Assembly (NCBI RefSeq): GCF_000715015.1
Contig: NZ_JMIW01000004.1
Location: 124,001 to 188,000, forward strand
DNA: 64,000 bases
Reading direction: 5' to 3'
DNA from: Erythrobacter longus
Lineage (GTDB): Bacteria; Pseudomonadota; Alphaproteobacteria; Sphingomonadales; Sphingomonadaceae
The notes under the pieces were generated by a model. It saw only the letters and a program-made list of their open reading frames with translations, had not been told where the DNA came from and did no database searches. This document shows, one piece after another, positions 16,176-24,557 of the stretch. A program made the position numbers and the translations under genes. The first letter of the stretch is position 1. Every line of letters begins with the position of its first letter.

Positions 16176-19100
16176 TCAGGCGGCTAGCGCGGGAAGGATC
16201 AGAGAGGCTCTCGATACCGGGACGAACAGCCGCGTGCGGTAGCGGATGATCTCGGTGAAGCAGCCTTTGCCCTTGTACCAGTCGAGCCGATCGGGCGAGA
16301 ATCCGGTCAGTTCAAGGCGCTGTTCGCCGCCCACCAGTGAGCGCTTCACGGTGAGAGGATCATGGCTCGCGAGGCCCAGCGGTTTGCCGCTGGCGAGGAC
16401 GAGGTCGCCGATCTGGTCTGGCGCCGGACCGGTAACTCCGGAAAGACCAAAGGTATCGGCAATCGCAGCGAGATCGATATCGAGCACTTCGCGACCGATG
16501 ATCGACTGGCCGTCCTCGGCAACGAGCCGGGTGACGCGGACATGATCGCCGGGGAGGCGTTTCCAGACCGGCAGCAGTAGTCCGGTGGCGAGATGGACGC
16601 GCTCGGTCACCGGTGAAGCGGCGGCCGCCTCTTCCTCAGCCCGCCAGGCGCTCGTGAACGCGGTGACGCCAATGTCTTCCCAGTGGCTTTCAGCAAGTGC
16701 CTCAAGTGTCCAGTTCGCGGACTTGAGCGGCCGGAGCAGGCGCCGGCGTTCAATCACGGCTCCGTCATCAGCGATGAGGCGCCGGACCGGAACCGACAGC
16801 GCAACCTTGCCCGAGCGCGCATTGCGCATCGGCATCGCGTGCGGGCTGCCAATCTCGTGCATCCGCACCAGGCGCTGCAAGCGTAGAGGCCGAAGGTGCC
16901 TCGTCACTTCGAGCGAGACGAGGCGGGTCTCGGCTCCGGTTACGGGATCGGTGCGCAGGAGTTGATCGGCGAGGACCGTGAAGCGATCGACCCTCACGGT
17001 CTCCAGTCCCTGGTCGAGCGTTCCAGCCTCGCGCGCGGCTTCAATCCGCGCTTCGACGAGGCCGAGATATTCATCGAATATGGCGTTCTGGAGCGCAATC
17101 GGCAGCGCGAGGATGCGATTGAGCCAGCGCTGGATCGTGGGGAGATTGTCGGTCAGCCCCCCATCTGGGTTTTCGAGACGGAGGCCCGTTCGCTCGACGA
17201 ATTGGCCGAAGCTCGTGGCTTCGAGCTTGCCGTCATAGAGCAGCTGGAACCAGCGGCTGAGCGCATCGCGCGCATAGTCGCTTTCGAGATTGTCTGCCGG
17301 GTCAAAGAGGTTCTGTCCGCCGGTCTGGCGCTGGCCGCGCGTAAGCGCGCCCAAAGCGTCGAGCCTTCGCGCAATGGTCGAGATGAACCGGCGTTCGCCC
17401 TTCACATCTGTGGTTACCGGGCGGAAGATCGGGGCCGAGGCCTGATTGGTGCGGTTCGTGCGACCGAGACCCTGGATCGCGTTGTCGGCGCGCCAGCCCG
17501 GTTCGAGCAGGAAATGGACCCGGCGTTGCTGGTTCCGACAGCCGAGGTCGGCGTGGTAGGAACGCCCTGTGCCGCCCGCGTCCGAGAAGACCAGAATGCG
17601 CTTGGTGCCTTCCATGAAGCTTTGCGCTTCGGCGACATTGGCACTGGGACTACGCCGTTCGAGGCGTTGTTGACCATCTCGGCCCGATACCAGCCTTCGG
17701 GTCCGCCCCGTAACCTCGGCCACGGTTTCGGTGCCAAAGTGCTCGATGATCGCATCGAGCGCTGTGGCGATTGGCGGCAGCGCGCAGAGCTGTTCGATCA
17801 GCGCATCGCGCGCGGCTATGGCGCGCGGGCAGAAAACGGGATTGCCCTCCTCGTCGCTCATCGCCTCGGAGCGAAGATTGCCATCCTCGTCGGCGAAGAC
17901 CTGCATCAGGCGCACCGGAAAGCTCTTGGACAGGTAGTCGATGACGTATTCACGCGGGGAGAGATCGATATCGAGCGCTTCGCGTTCTTCGTCGGTGAGG
18001 TCGGCAAGACGCCGATCGAGCATGGCCTCTGCGGTAGAGACCAGCTGCACAACAACCGAATGATCTTCGCCAAGCGCCACTTCCATCGCGGGGATCAGGC
18101 TGGGCAGTTTCATCGAAAGCAGGAGCTGGGCAAAGAAGCGTTGCTTGGTGCCTTCGAAGATCGACAGCGCTGCCGCCTTGGCATTGCGATTGAGCGTATC
18201 GCCGCTGTCTTCATCGACCACGCGGGTTGCCTCCAGGGCCGCTTCTAGGTTGCGGTGAATGATCGCCCAGGCATCAGCATAGGCGTCATAGATTTTTACC
18301 TGCGCTTCGGTCAGGCTGTTTTCGAGGATCTCGTACTCGACCCCGGCGAAGGACAGCGCGCGGGCAAGGTATAGCCCCTGCGCCTTGAGGTCGCGGGCGA
18401 CGAGCTCCATCGCCGCGACGCCGCCTGCGCGGATCTCGGTCATGAACGCCTCGTGGGTCGGGAAAGCAGTCTCGGGTCCCCAGAGACCAAGCCGGGATGT
18501 GTAGCCCAGGTTGGCGATATTCGAGGCACCTGTGGCAGACGCGTAGAGCACGCGGGCGCGCGGCAAATGGTTCTGCAGCCTGAGACCCGCCATGCCCTGT
18601 TCGGAGCCCTTGACCTTGCCGCGAGTGGAGAATCCCCCGAGCGCATTGGCCATGGCGTGGGCTTCGTCGAAGGCGATCACGCCATCGTAATCCTCGCCCG
18701 CCCAGGCAAGGATCTGGTCAAGCCGCGTATCCTCGGCGCGTCCCGAGCGCAGCGTCGGATAGGTCACAAAGAGAATGCCTTCGGACATTGTGACAGGTTG
18801 GCCGAGCTTCCAGCGCGAGAGCGACTGGAGATCGAGCGGCAGCCCACCAAGTGCTTCCCAATCGCGGCGCGCATCTTCGAGCAGCGCCTCGTTCTTGGTG
18901 ATCCAGATATGGCGGCGCTCGCCTGCAAGCCAGCGGTCCATGATGACCGCTGCGATCTGTCGTCCCTTGCCCGCCCCGGTTCCATCGCCAAGGAAGAAGC
19001 CCTGCCTGTAGGCGTGCCCGTCATCGGACAATTCGAGCGAGGTGCCTTCCTGGCAAACCTTGAACTGACCCGGGAGATCGCGCGCAAAGGCTTGGGCCGC

Positions 19101-20423
19101 GTAGACCAATGTCTCGCATTGCGCTTCGGACAGAAGGCCATCGGCCAGCCAGCCAGCAGGGAGACACGGGTTAACATTCGGCTGCGGCGCCGCGACCGAA
19201 CCCATGGCGACCGATTCCACGAGCGGGGTGGGATGAATCGGCGCATCTTCAAACGCGATGCGGCTGGGCCGATAAGGCAGGTAGATGCCTGTCTGTTCGG
19301 GCACCGGCGCGGGTTCCGCGAGAACCGAATAGGCCAATTCGATCGTATTCGCTGTGGCACCTGGTCTCGCTGCGAACGGTGCCACCGGCCGGACTGGCGT
19401 GCGATGCGTTGAGTTCCTGTCCCCAAGGCGTACTGGCCTGCCGACTGGCAGGCGATGGAGGCTGGCGGATGTCGGTGCACGTGGCGGAAGTGTGGTGAGC
19501 AGCTCGTGGAGCTGGATAAGGTGACAGGTATCTCCGGTGATCGCGGGCGCCGACGCAGCCGACACCTTGTCGATCACAACCAGGCGAACGGAGATCCCCG
19601 TCCCTGTCCGGCGAAACATCTGCTGCAGCCGGACATTGAGCAGGAGAGAGGCTTCGGAGTATCCCTTGGCGAAGGAGGAAGCATCGAAGCCTTCAGGCAT
19701 GATCGCGACAATTCGCGCGCCACAGGCAGCGGCCCGGATCACGCTGCGCAGGTGGCGCATGGCCGTCTCACCATCCTTGCCGCGTTCCTGGCTGCGCGCG
19801 AATGGCGGGTTCATCATGACGACCGACGGCGCCGGGCCGCGATGCAGGTCGGCGATCAGTTCGCCGTCATGCGCAGTGATCGTGGCCGAAGGGAAGATGT
19901 GGCCCAGGCTGTCTCGTCTTGCCGGATCGATCTCGTTGAGGACCAATGAGGCGTTCTGGACACTGCACCATACGGCAAGCGCACCATTGCCGGCGGACGG
20001 TTCGAGTAGCGTGTCGTGCGCGCAGATGGCTGCGGCCTTTGCCATCAGCCAGGCCAGCATCGGCGGGGTCGAGAACTGCTGGAGCTCGACCTGTGCCTCA
20101 CTGCGAACGTGCCGGGGCGGCAAGGCTGCTTGGAGCCAGTCGAAACGCGCTTCTGCTTCATGCACGCTTGTCGCCAGATCGATGCGTGAAGATTCCCGTA
20201 GCCACAGCATTGCGCCGATCTCGGTCGCGTTGTTGTAGTCATCGATGGTCCAGGCGCTTCCCCAGTCCAGGGCGCCGGTGTCTTTGGCGAACAGGCCGGA
20301 AATGTCGGCACGGGTCAGATGGCGTCCCGAGGCAAGAAGCGCCGCAATCCTGGTGCTGATTGCGAAGGCCAGGGGCTCTGACGGCAACTGCTCGCTGGCG
20401 GGAAACAGGTCTGATTGAAACAT
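16176..20423 (-). CDS. N-terminal DNA methyltransferase fused to strawberry-notch-type superfamily 2 helicase
   Basis: A 1,415-residue protein starting at ATG 20423 ('MFQSDLFPASEQLPSE'). Residues 110-290 are an N6-adenine methyltransferase-like domain: motif I 'EPSAGNGAL' (141-149) and catalytic 'NPPF' (205-208). From about 400 on it is a strawberry-notch SF2 helicase: Walker A 'GDGTGAGKG' (479-487), DEAH (586-589), and a C-terminal helicase half containing 'GLGRTNRTNQASAP'. Such fusions are found on ICEs and large plasmids of alphaproteobacteria; their function is not established. Plausible roles are element DNA processing, self-modification or counter-restriction. Binding site AGGAGG lies 10 bases before the ATG. 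It is probably expressed with the toprim gene upstream (75-bp gap containing the leader) and followed by parB. Confidence 0.88.
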   Translation of the reverse strand: MFQSDLFPASEQLPSEPLAFAISTRIAALLASGRHLTRADISGLFAKDTGALDWGSAWTIDDYNNATEIGAMLWLRESSRIDLATSVHEAEARFDWLQAALPPRHVRSEAQVELQQFSTPPMLAWLMAKAAAICAHDTLLEPSAGNGALAVWCSVQNASLVLNEIDPARRDSLGHIFPSATITAHDGELIADLHRGPAPSVVMMNPPFARSQERGKDGETAMRHLRSVIRAAACGARIVAIMPEGFDASSFAKGYSEASLLLNVRLQQMFRRTGTGISVRLVVIDKVSAASAPAITGDTCHLIQLHELLTTLPPRAPTSASLHRLPVGRPVRLGDRNSTHRTPVRPVAPFAARPGATANTIELAYSVLAEPAPVPEQTGIYLPYRPSRIAFEDAPIHPTPLVESVAMGSVAAPQPNVNPCLPAGWLADGLLSEAQCETLVYAAQAFARDLPGQFKVCQEGTSLELSDDGHAYRQGFFLGDGTGAGKGRQIAAVIMDRWLAGERRHIWITKNEALLEDARRDWEALGGLPLDLQSLSRWKLGQPVTMSEGILFVTYPTLRSGRAEDTRLDQILAWAGEDYDGVIAFDEAHAMANALGGFSTRGKVKGSEQGMAGLRLQNHLPRARVLYASATGASNIANLGYTSRLGLWGPETAFPTHEAFMTEIRAGGVAAMELVARDLKAQGLYLARALSFAGVEYEILENSLTEAQVKIYDAYADAWAIIHRNLEAALEATRVVDEDSGDTLNRNAKAAALSIFEGTKQRFFAQLLLSMKLPSLIPAMEVALGEDHSVVVQLVSTAEAMLDRRLADLTDEEREALDIDLSPREYVIDYLSKSFPVRLMQVFADEDGNLRSEAMSDEEGNPVFCPRAIAARDALIEQLCALPPIATALDAIIEHFGTETVAEVTGRTRRLVSGRDGQQRLERRSPSANVAEAQSFMEGTKRILVFSDAGGTGRSYHADLGCRNQQRRVHFLLEPGWRADNAIQGLGRTNRTNQASAPIFRPVTTDVKGERRFISTIARRLDALGALTRGQRQTGGQNLFDPADNLESDYARDALSRWFQLLYDGKLEATSFGQFVERTGLRLENPDGGLTDNLPTIQRWLNRILALPIALQNAIFDEYLGLVEARIEAAREAGTLDQGLETVRVDRFTVLADQLLRTDPVTGAETRLVSLEVTRHLRPLRLQRLVRMHEIGSPHAMPMRNARSGKVALSVPVRRLIADDGAVIERRRLLRPLKSANWTLEALAESHWEDIGVTAFTSAWRAEEEAAAASPVTERVHLATGLLLPVWKRLPGDHVRVTRLVAEDGQSIIGREVLDIDLAAIADTFGLSGVTGPAPDQIGDLVLASGKPLGLASHDPLTVKRSLVGGEQRLELTGFSPDRLDWYKGKGCFTEIIRYRTRLFVPVSRASLILPALAA

Positions 20424-20478
20424 GGCAATTCGTCCTCCTGATGAGGGCATCGGGACACGCCCTCTGCCGGATCAGGAA
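20424..20478 (-). promoter_or_regulatory. RBS-sequestering leader of the helicase gene
   Basis: On the transcript TTCCTGAT (20478-20471) pairs with ATCAGGAG (20442-20435; one G-U pair), which holds the binding site. Enclosed is a 6-bp stem GAGGGC/GCCCTC (20464-20459 with 20448-20443). The outer arms match those of the ardC leader while the inner stem is entirely different in sequence, as expected if structure is conserved. Confidence 0.6.
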
Positions 20479-20498
20479 TTCGAGAAGCCCTCTCTCCT

Positions 20499-21413
20499 CT
20501 AACGCGCCGCCTTGCGGCGCAGCCATGCTGTAAGTTCGTCGTTCCAGTCGGTATCGCGTGACGAGGGTTTGCGAACCTGGATCGTGCGTCCATCGCGGGC
20601 ATAGGCGGCCAGGCAACGTGAGGCAGCCAGCTCGCCGCCAGCATCATGATCGACGAAGAGGTGAAGCTCGGTCACGCTCTCGGGCACGCTCACGAGACCG
20701 AAGCGCTCATTGCCCAGGGTCGCCCAGACGGGAATGCCGGTGAGAGCATAGGCCGACATCGCACTCTCGATCCCCTCGGCAAGACCGAGCTTCCCAGAAA
20801 CCGGAGCAAAGAGACGGACAGCAGCTTCACCGAGCGAGCCAAGCGCGCGCTTTGGCTTGTCGAAGGTGGCCTTGGTTGAAGCCTCGGTGGACAAAAACGT
20901 GCGGTGGATCGCGATCGGCCCCTCGTCGAGGCTGACCGCCGCAATCATAGCGGGAAGAAAGCGGGCCTGTCCTTTCGGCCCGAGCGGCGTTTGCGGATGA
21001 AAGCGAAGAGCTGAAGATGCGGCCAGGATGTCGCGGCTCTCAAGGTAGGCCTTCGCCGGACTGCCACCCAATGGTTCCGCTTCGCGCCAGATCCTCAACG
21101 CTGCTGCCGAGGGTTTGCGCACCCTGGTTGGCTCGAGCTGATCCTCGGTCGAAGGACCCGAGAAAAACCTGGCCACCTCGAAACCTTCGCAGGCCAGAGC
21201 GGAAAGCACGCTCTGCTGATCACAGCCAGCAAAACAATGGAAGAGAATAGCCTTTCGGCCGAGCGTCACGCCGAGCGAAGGTGTGCGGTCTTCGTGTGCG
21301 GGGCAGCAGGCCATCCCTTTTGTGCCTGACCATTTGCCGCCCCGCGATTCGCAAATGCGGCGAGCAGTTTCGGCAAGGGACGGGTTGGGAAGAGTGCGGG
21401 CAGACAGGGACAT
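20499..21413 (-). CDS. toprim-domain protein with zinc-finger (DnaG-type primase-like, DUF7146 style)
   Basis: A 304-residue protein ('MSLSARTLPNPSLAETARRI'). Near residues 35-70 it has a primase-like zinc-binding pattern 'ACCPAHEDRTPSLGV....HCFAGCD', with Cys/His ligands as in DnaG zinc ribbons. The C-terminal part is a toprim domain: 'LGLAEGIESAMSAYALTG' supplies the conserved Glu, and 'LHLFVDHDAGGELAAS' the DxD. Proteins like this likely prime replication of the element or of the transferred strand. It leads the minus-strand run toprim-helicase-parB. GAGGAG lies before the ATG. It is divergent from the lytic transglycosylase gene, so the 138 bp between them must hold two promoters. Confidence 0.85.
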   Translation of the reverse strand: MSLSARTLPNPSLAETARRICESRGGKWSGTKGMACCPAHEDRTPSLGVTLGRKAILFHCFAGCDQQSVLSALACEGFEVARFFSGPSTEDQLEPTRVRKPSAAALRIWREAEPLGGSPAKAYLESRDILAASSALRFHPQTPLGPKGQARFLPAMIAAVSLDEGPIAIHRTFLSTEASTKATFDKPKRALGSLGEAAVRLFAPVSGKLGLAEGIESAMSAYALTGIPVWATLGNERFGLVSVPESVTELHLFVDHDAGGELAASRCLAAYARDGRTIQVRKPSSRDTDWNDELTAWLRRKAAR

Positions 21414-21551
21414 GCGAGCTCCTCAGCTTGCGAAGTGGCCCCCTCGACAGGCTTCCTCTCCTCTCCCGAAGGCCAGCAAATGCCGCTTTCCTACAGGTAT
21501 ATGTTCCATGTATGTTCTTTTTCGATTCGAAGCAATGGAGCAAAGAACGAG

Positions 21552-22142
21552 ATGACCGCCCCCAATCGTTTTGTGAGAACAACGATCGCCTTTGCAGGCC
21601 TGATCGTGGCTTCGTTTCACCCTGTCAGTGCGCAGGAGTTCGCCCTCTTTGAACACGCGGTCCACCAACCGGAAATCGAGAGCCGGGCTAAGACCGTCAG
21701 CCAGTACCTTCCGGCGGTCCATGCCCGAGGGAAGACGAGTATTTCCTACAGGGAAGGACTGTATATGGAAGTGATCGCCGAGGCTGAGCGCCGGTATGGC
21801 CTTCCTCCAAACTTGCTTCGCGCCCTAATCTGGGCCGAGTCCCGCTTCAATCCAATGGCGGTAAGTCCGGCCGGCGCCGCCGGACTTGCCCAACTGATGC
21901 CAGGCACCGCGCGCGAACTGGGCGTTAAAAACCGGCATGATCCCATCGCCTCTATCGACGGCGGCGCGCGCTACCTGCGCGATATGTTGAAACGCTTCGA
22001 AGCGGTCCATCTCGCATTGGCTGCCTACAATGCTGGTCCTGGTGCGGTATCCCGCGCCCGCGGCATCCCAAGAAATGGTGAGACACCGCAATACGTCCGG
22101 ACGGTCTTATCAAGATGGTCTGCAATCGGGGCCTACCATTGA
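21552..22142 (+). CDS. exported lytic transglycosylase (SLT / conjugation VirB1-like)
   Basis: A 196-residue protein starting at ATG 21552 ('MTAPNRFVRTTIAFAGLIVA'), with a clear signal peptide ending around 'VSAQEF'. The SLT fold is seen in 'LLRALIWAESRFNPMAVSPAGAAGLAQLMPGTA', with the catalytic Glu in 'WAESRF', and in 'ALAAYNAGPGAV' and 'ETPQYV'. It cleaves peptidoglycan in the periplasm and on ICEs usually opens the wall for the mating channel. The frame is open upstream to 21435 but those residues do not resemble a signal peptide. It heads a short plus-strand run with the nuclease gene, 64 bp on. Confidence 0.9.
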   Translation: MTAPNRFVRTTIAFAGLIVASFHPVSAQEFALFEHAVHQPEIESRAKTVSQYLPAVHARGKTSISYREGLYMEVIAEAERRYGLPPNLLRALIWAESRFNPMAVSPAGAAGLAQLMPGTARELGVKNRHDPIASIDGGARYLRDMLKRFEAVHLALAAYNAGPGAVSRARGIPRNGETPQYVRTVLSRWSAIGAYH

Positions 22143-22206
22143 CGAAATCGCATGATTTCTGACTATCATTTGCTGGTGCATACCATAATGAAATCGGACT
22201 ACGCCA

Positions 22207-22758
22207 ATGCGTGATGGAGCGGGGGACCCGCTCGACTTTCACAAAGCGTTGAAGGCAAAGAAACGCAGGAAGCTGGGTAAGGAGATCATGTTGGGCTTAG
22301 GGGGATTCTCGATAGTGGTTGCGGCCGGGATGCTGGCGCTTAACTGGCCGGCAGGAGACGCGAGACCCGCAAGCGTTGGACAGCAGCCCCAAGGTTTATT
22401 CCAACAAGCGAGCTCCCCGCAGTTCGCTATCTGTGGCAGAGTCAGAAGGACATGTGTCGTCGATGGGGATACTTTCTGGCTTGATGGAACCAAGATCCGT
22501 ATCGCTGATATCGACACTCCAGAAATTGGCCAGCCTCGGTGCGACTATGAGTACGAGCTTGGAATGCGGGCAACACGCCGATTGGTCGATTTGCTTAATG
22601 CCGGCCCGTTTGAGCTTCTCACCATCGGAAATCGGGATGAGGACCAATACGGTCGGAAATTGCGTGTCGTGACCCGCAACGGTCGGTCACTTGGCGACCA
22701 GCTGGTTCGCGAAGGGCTCGCCCGAACGTGGACAGGAAGGCGTGAACCATGGTGTTGA
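22207..22758 (+). CDS. thermonuclease-family (SNase) nuclease with N-terminal membrane anchor
   Basis: A 183-residue protein. Residues about 28-47 are a single hydrophobic segment ('MLGLGGFSIVVAAGMLALNW') after a basic N terminus, so the nuclease domain is periplasmic or the segment is a signal anchor. The SNase core shows 'VVDGDTFWLDGTKIRIADIDTPEI', then 'YEYELGMRATRRLVDLL' with the catalytic Glu, and 'DQYGRKLRVV' with the second Arg. It hydrolyses DNA and RNA. Its 3' end overlaps the next small gene by 10 bp. SNase genes of this type are widespread on ICEs; their role in transfer or defence is unsettled. Confidence 0.88.
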   Translation: MRDGAGDPLDFHKALKAKKRRKLGKEIMLGLGGFSIVVAAGMLALNWPAGDARPASVGQQPQGLFQQASSPQFAICGRVRRTCVVDGDTFWLDGTKIRIADIDTPEIGQPRCDYEYELGMRATRRLVDLLNAGPFELLTIGNRDEDQYGRKLRVVTRNGRSLGDQLVREGLARTWTGRREPWC

Positions 22759-22943
22759 ACCGTGACCAAGAGCGGTGGGCTGCCGCGCTATGGGTAGAGA
22801 AGAATCATGGTGATGCCGGACCAGCCTACATAGCAAAGCAAGTGGAACGGTTGACCCTAGAGGGCGACGAAGCAGGCGTAGAAACCTGGAAAGCGATCGC
22901 CGACCGTTTCGATCAGCTTGCACGTAAAAGCACCGCGAACTGA
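22749..22943 (+). CDS. small helical protein (DUF6961-like), 64 aa
   Basis: A 64-residue protein whose ATG lies inside the end of the nuclease gene (10-bp overlap), indicating coupled translation. It reads 'MVLNRDQERWAAALWVEKNH' followed by two amphipathic helices ending 'DRFDQLARKSTAN'. Short proteins with the pattern 'ERWAAALWVE..HG..A..FI' are annotated in sphingomonads as DUF6961; the match is from memory. Function unknown. Confidence 0.65.
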   Translation: MVLNRDQERWAAALWVEKNHGDAGPAYIAKQVERLTLEGDEAGVETWKAIADRFDQLARKSTAN

Positions 22944-23080
22944 GGTCTCGAAGCTGTGCGGCAATGGCTTCGAAATCTGGGGATCAGGATTGAGTTCGCC
23001 GTCCTCGCATCAGTGTCTTTGCTGGGGGTGTTTTTGAGCCTCCGATCTTGCTTCGGCTGACTAGTAGAGGCTCTCTCATC

Positions 23081-24304
23081 TCAGCCCAGGGCAAACTTTG
23101 CCTTTATGATCTTTCCTCCTGAGCGGAGTTCATCAAGGTAGTCGCTCCACCATTGAGCCATGCGCACCCGCTCATCCCAGTGCTTACCGCGGTGATAGAT
23201 GCCGCGCACCGCATTGCTGTCGCCGTGGGCCAATGCGCGCTCGATGGCATCCGGGTTCCACAATCCTGACTCGTTCAGGAACGTCGAGGCCGTCGCCCGC
23301 AAACCGTGAGCGGTGACTTCATCCTTGGAATACCCCATGCGACGAAAAGCGGCATTGAGTGTGTTCTCGCTCATGGGACGCTTTGAGCTGCGAGCCGAAG
23401 GGAACACGTATCCTTCATAGCCGAGCAATTCGGCTAGGTCAGTGAGGTAGACAACTACCTGCTTTGAGAGTGGCACCGCATGCGCACGGCGTGCCTTCAT
23501 TTTTCCAGCAGGGATCTTCCAAACGCCATCAACGAGGTCGATCTCGCGCCACTCGGCATGCCTGAGCTCGCCAGGTCGCACAAATACATGTGGTGCGATC
23601 TGCAACGCGAACTTGGTCACCATGTATCCGGTGTAATCATCGATTGCCCGGAGCAGGCCGCCCAGCTCCTTGGGCTCCAGGATGGCGGCATAGTGAGTGG
23701 CTTTCGGCGTTATGAGTGCGCCTTTCAGCATACTGGTTGGATCGGATTTGCAGCGAGTTGTCGCAACACCATATCGAAACACCCGACCCGCAAACGACCG
23801 GCACTTCTTGGCAGTCTCGTGCTTGCCAGTGGCTTCAAGCCGCTTGAGGGGAGCCAGCACTTCAAACGGCTCGATCTCATGGATAGGCCGGTTTCCGATG
23901 GCCGGTGCGAGCTGATCGAGAAAATAGTTGGCTTTGATGATCGTGCCTTCGGCGCGGCCATTCTGCACCATCATCTGTTCGATATATTCGCGAGCAACTG
24001 CCTCGAATGTCTGGGCGGAGAGAAACTCCTCGCGGATCTTCCGCTTGCGCTTCTCGAAAGCCGGGTCGCCCCCTGAGGCGACAGCCTGACGCGCCTCGAA
24101 GGTTACGTCTCGCGCCTCCTTCAGGCTGACTTCGGGATAGCTACCGATCGCAAGCTTCTTCTCAACTTTGCCGAGCCGGTATCGGAAACGCCACAGCTTA
24201 CTGCCAGCCGGCGTTACTTCGATGTAAAGGCCTCGCTGGTCAGCGACCTTGTAAGGCTTGTCTTTCGTCTTGAGGGCGCGGAGCCGTGTTTCGGTCAGAG
24301 GCAT
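23081..24304 (-). CDS. P4-type tyrosine integrase (DUF4102 Arm domain) of the element
   Basis: A 407-residue integrase starting at ATG 24304 ('MPLTETRLRALKTKDKPYKV'). The Arm domain (DUF4102, about 1-90) has 'DQRGLYIEVTPAGSKLWRFRYRLGKVEKKLAIGSYPEVSLKEAR'. The core-binding domain covers about 100-190 and the catalytic domain 210-390: Arg in 'HVFVRPGELRHAEW', His and Arg in 'AHGLRATASTFL', His in 'ALAHGDSNAVRGIYHRG'; the nucleophile is the Tyr of that last segment. It inserts and excises the element at the adjacent tRNA-Leu. The longer frame to 24382 is rejected because it reads through the GGCCCGCAAA repeats. Placement with its 5' end toward the tRNA 3' end is the standard P4-like arrangement. 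Confidence 0.93.
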   Translation of the reverse strand: MPLTETRLRALKTKDKPYKVADQRGLYIEVTPAGSKLWRFRYRLGKVEKKLAIGSYPEVSLKEARDVTFEARQAVASGGDPAFEKRKRKIREEFLSAQTFEAVAREYIEQMMVQNGRAEGTIIKANYFLDQLAPAIGNRPIHEIEPFEVLAPLKRLEATGKHETAKKCRSFAGRVFRYGVATTRCKSDPTSMLKGALITPKATHYAAILEPKELGGLLRAIDDYTGYMVTKFALQIAPHVFVRPGELRHAEWREIDLVDGVWKIPAGKMKARRAHAVPLSKQVVVYLTDLAELLGYEGYVFPSARSSKRPMSENTLNAAFRRMGYSKDEVTAHGLRATASTFLNESGLWNPDAIERALAHGDSNAVRGIYHRGKHWDERVRMAQWWSDYLDELRSGGKIIKAKFALG

Positions 24305-24360
24305 TTGCGGGCCTTTTCCCAATGTGGTTTTCGCAAAGGCCCGCAAAAGGCCCGCAAAAA
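24304..24360. repeat. three GGCCCGCAAA repeats at the integrase promoter/start
   Basis: On the plus strand GGCCCGCAAA occurs twice in tandem at 24338-24347 and 24349-24358, and once inverted at 24304-24313, where it overlaps the integrase start codon. These are likely arm-type integrase-binding sites or an operator through which the integrase represses itself. Confidence 0.6.
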
Positions 24361-24470
24361 TGTCTGGAACCCCCGAGAACAAACGGGACGATCCGGAACT
24401 ACCGAAGGGCGGAATCCCTAGGGTTTCTGCGGGTTTTATAGATTATCTGGGAGAACAAGAGAAGAACAAA

Positions 24471-24490
24471 TGGTGCCCAGAAGAGGACTC
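24471..24490 (-). other. probable attachment-site core at the tRNA-Leu 3' end
   Basis: P4-type integrases recombine at the 3' end of tRNA genes. The 3' end of the tRNA here, including encoded CCA, directly faces the integrase gene and the tRNA is complete, as expected at one attachment junction. I searched by eye for a second copy within 1-24,470 and found none, so the other junction is presumably left of the window. Confidence 0.45.
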
Positions 24491-24557
24491 GAACCTCCAC
24501 GCCCTTGCGAGCGCCGCCACCTGAAGACGGTGCGTCTACCAATTCCGCCATCTGGGC
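24471..24557 (-). tRNA. tRNA-Leu (anticodon CAG)
   Basis: An 87-nt gene with encoded CCA. The acceptor stem GCCCAGA pairs with TCTGGGC, with discriminator A. The D arm 'GGCGGAATTGGTAGACGC' and T arm with TTCGAGT are canonical, and there is a long class II variable arm between the anticodon and T arms. The anticodon stem CCGTC/GGCGG encloses the loop TTCAGGT, giving anticodon CAG. Strand minus. Confidence 0.95.

Noticed and set aside
16896-18248. 450-codon open frame antisense to the helicase
   Set aside because: Shadow of the strawberry-notch gene, whose motifs are intact on the minus strand.
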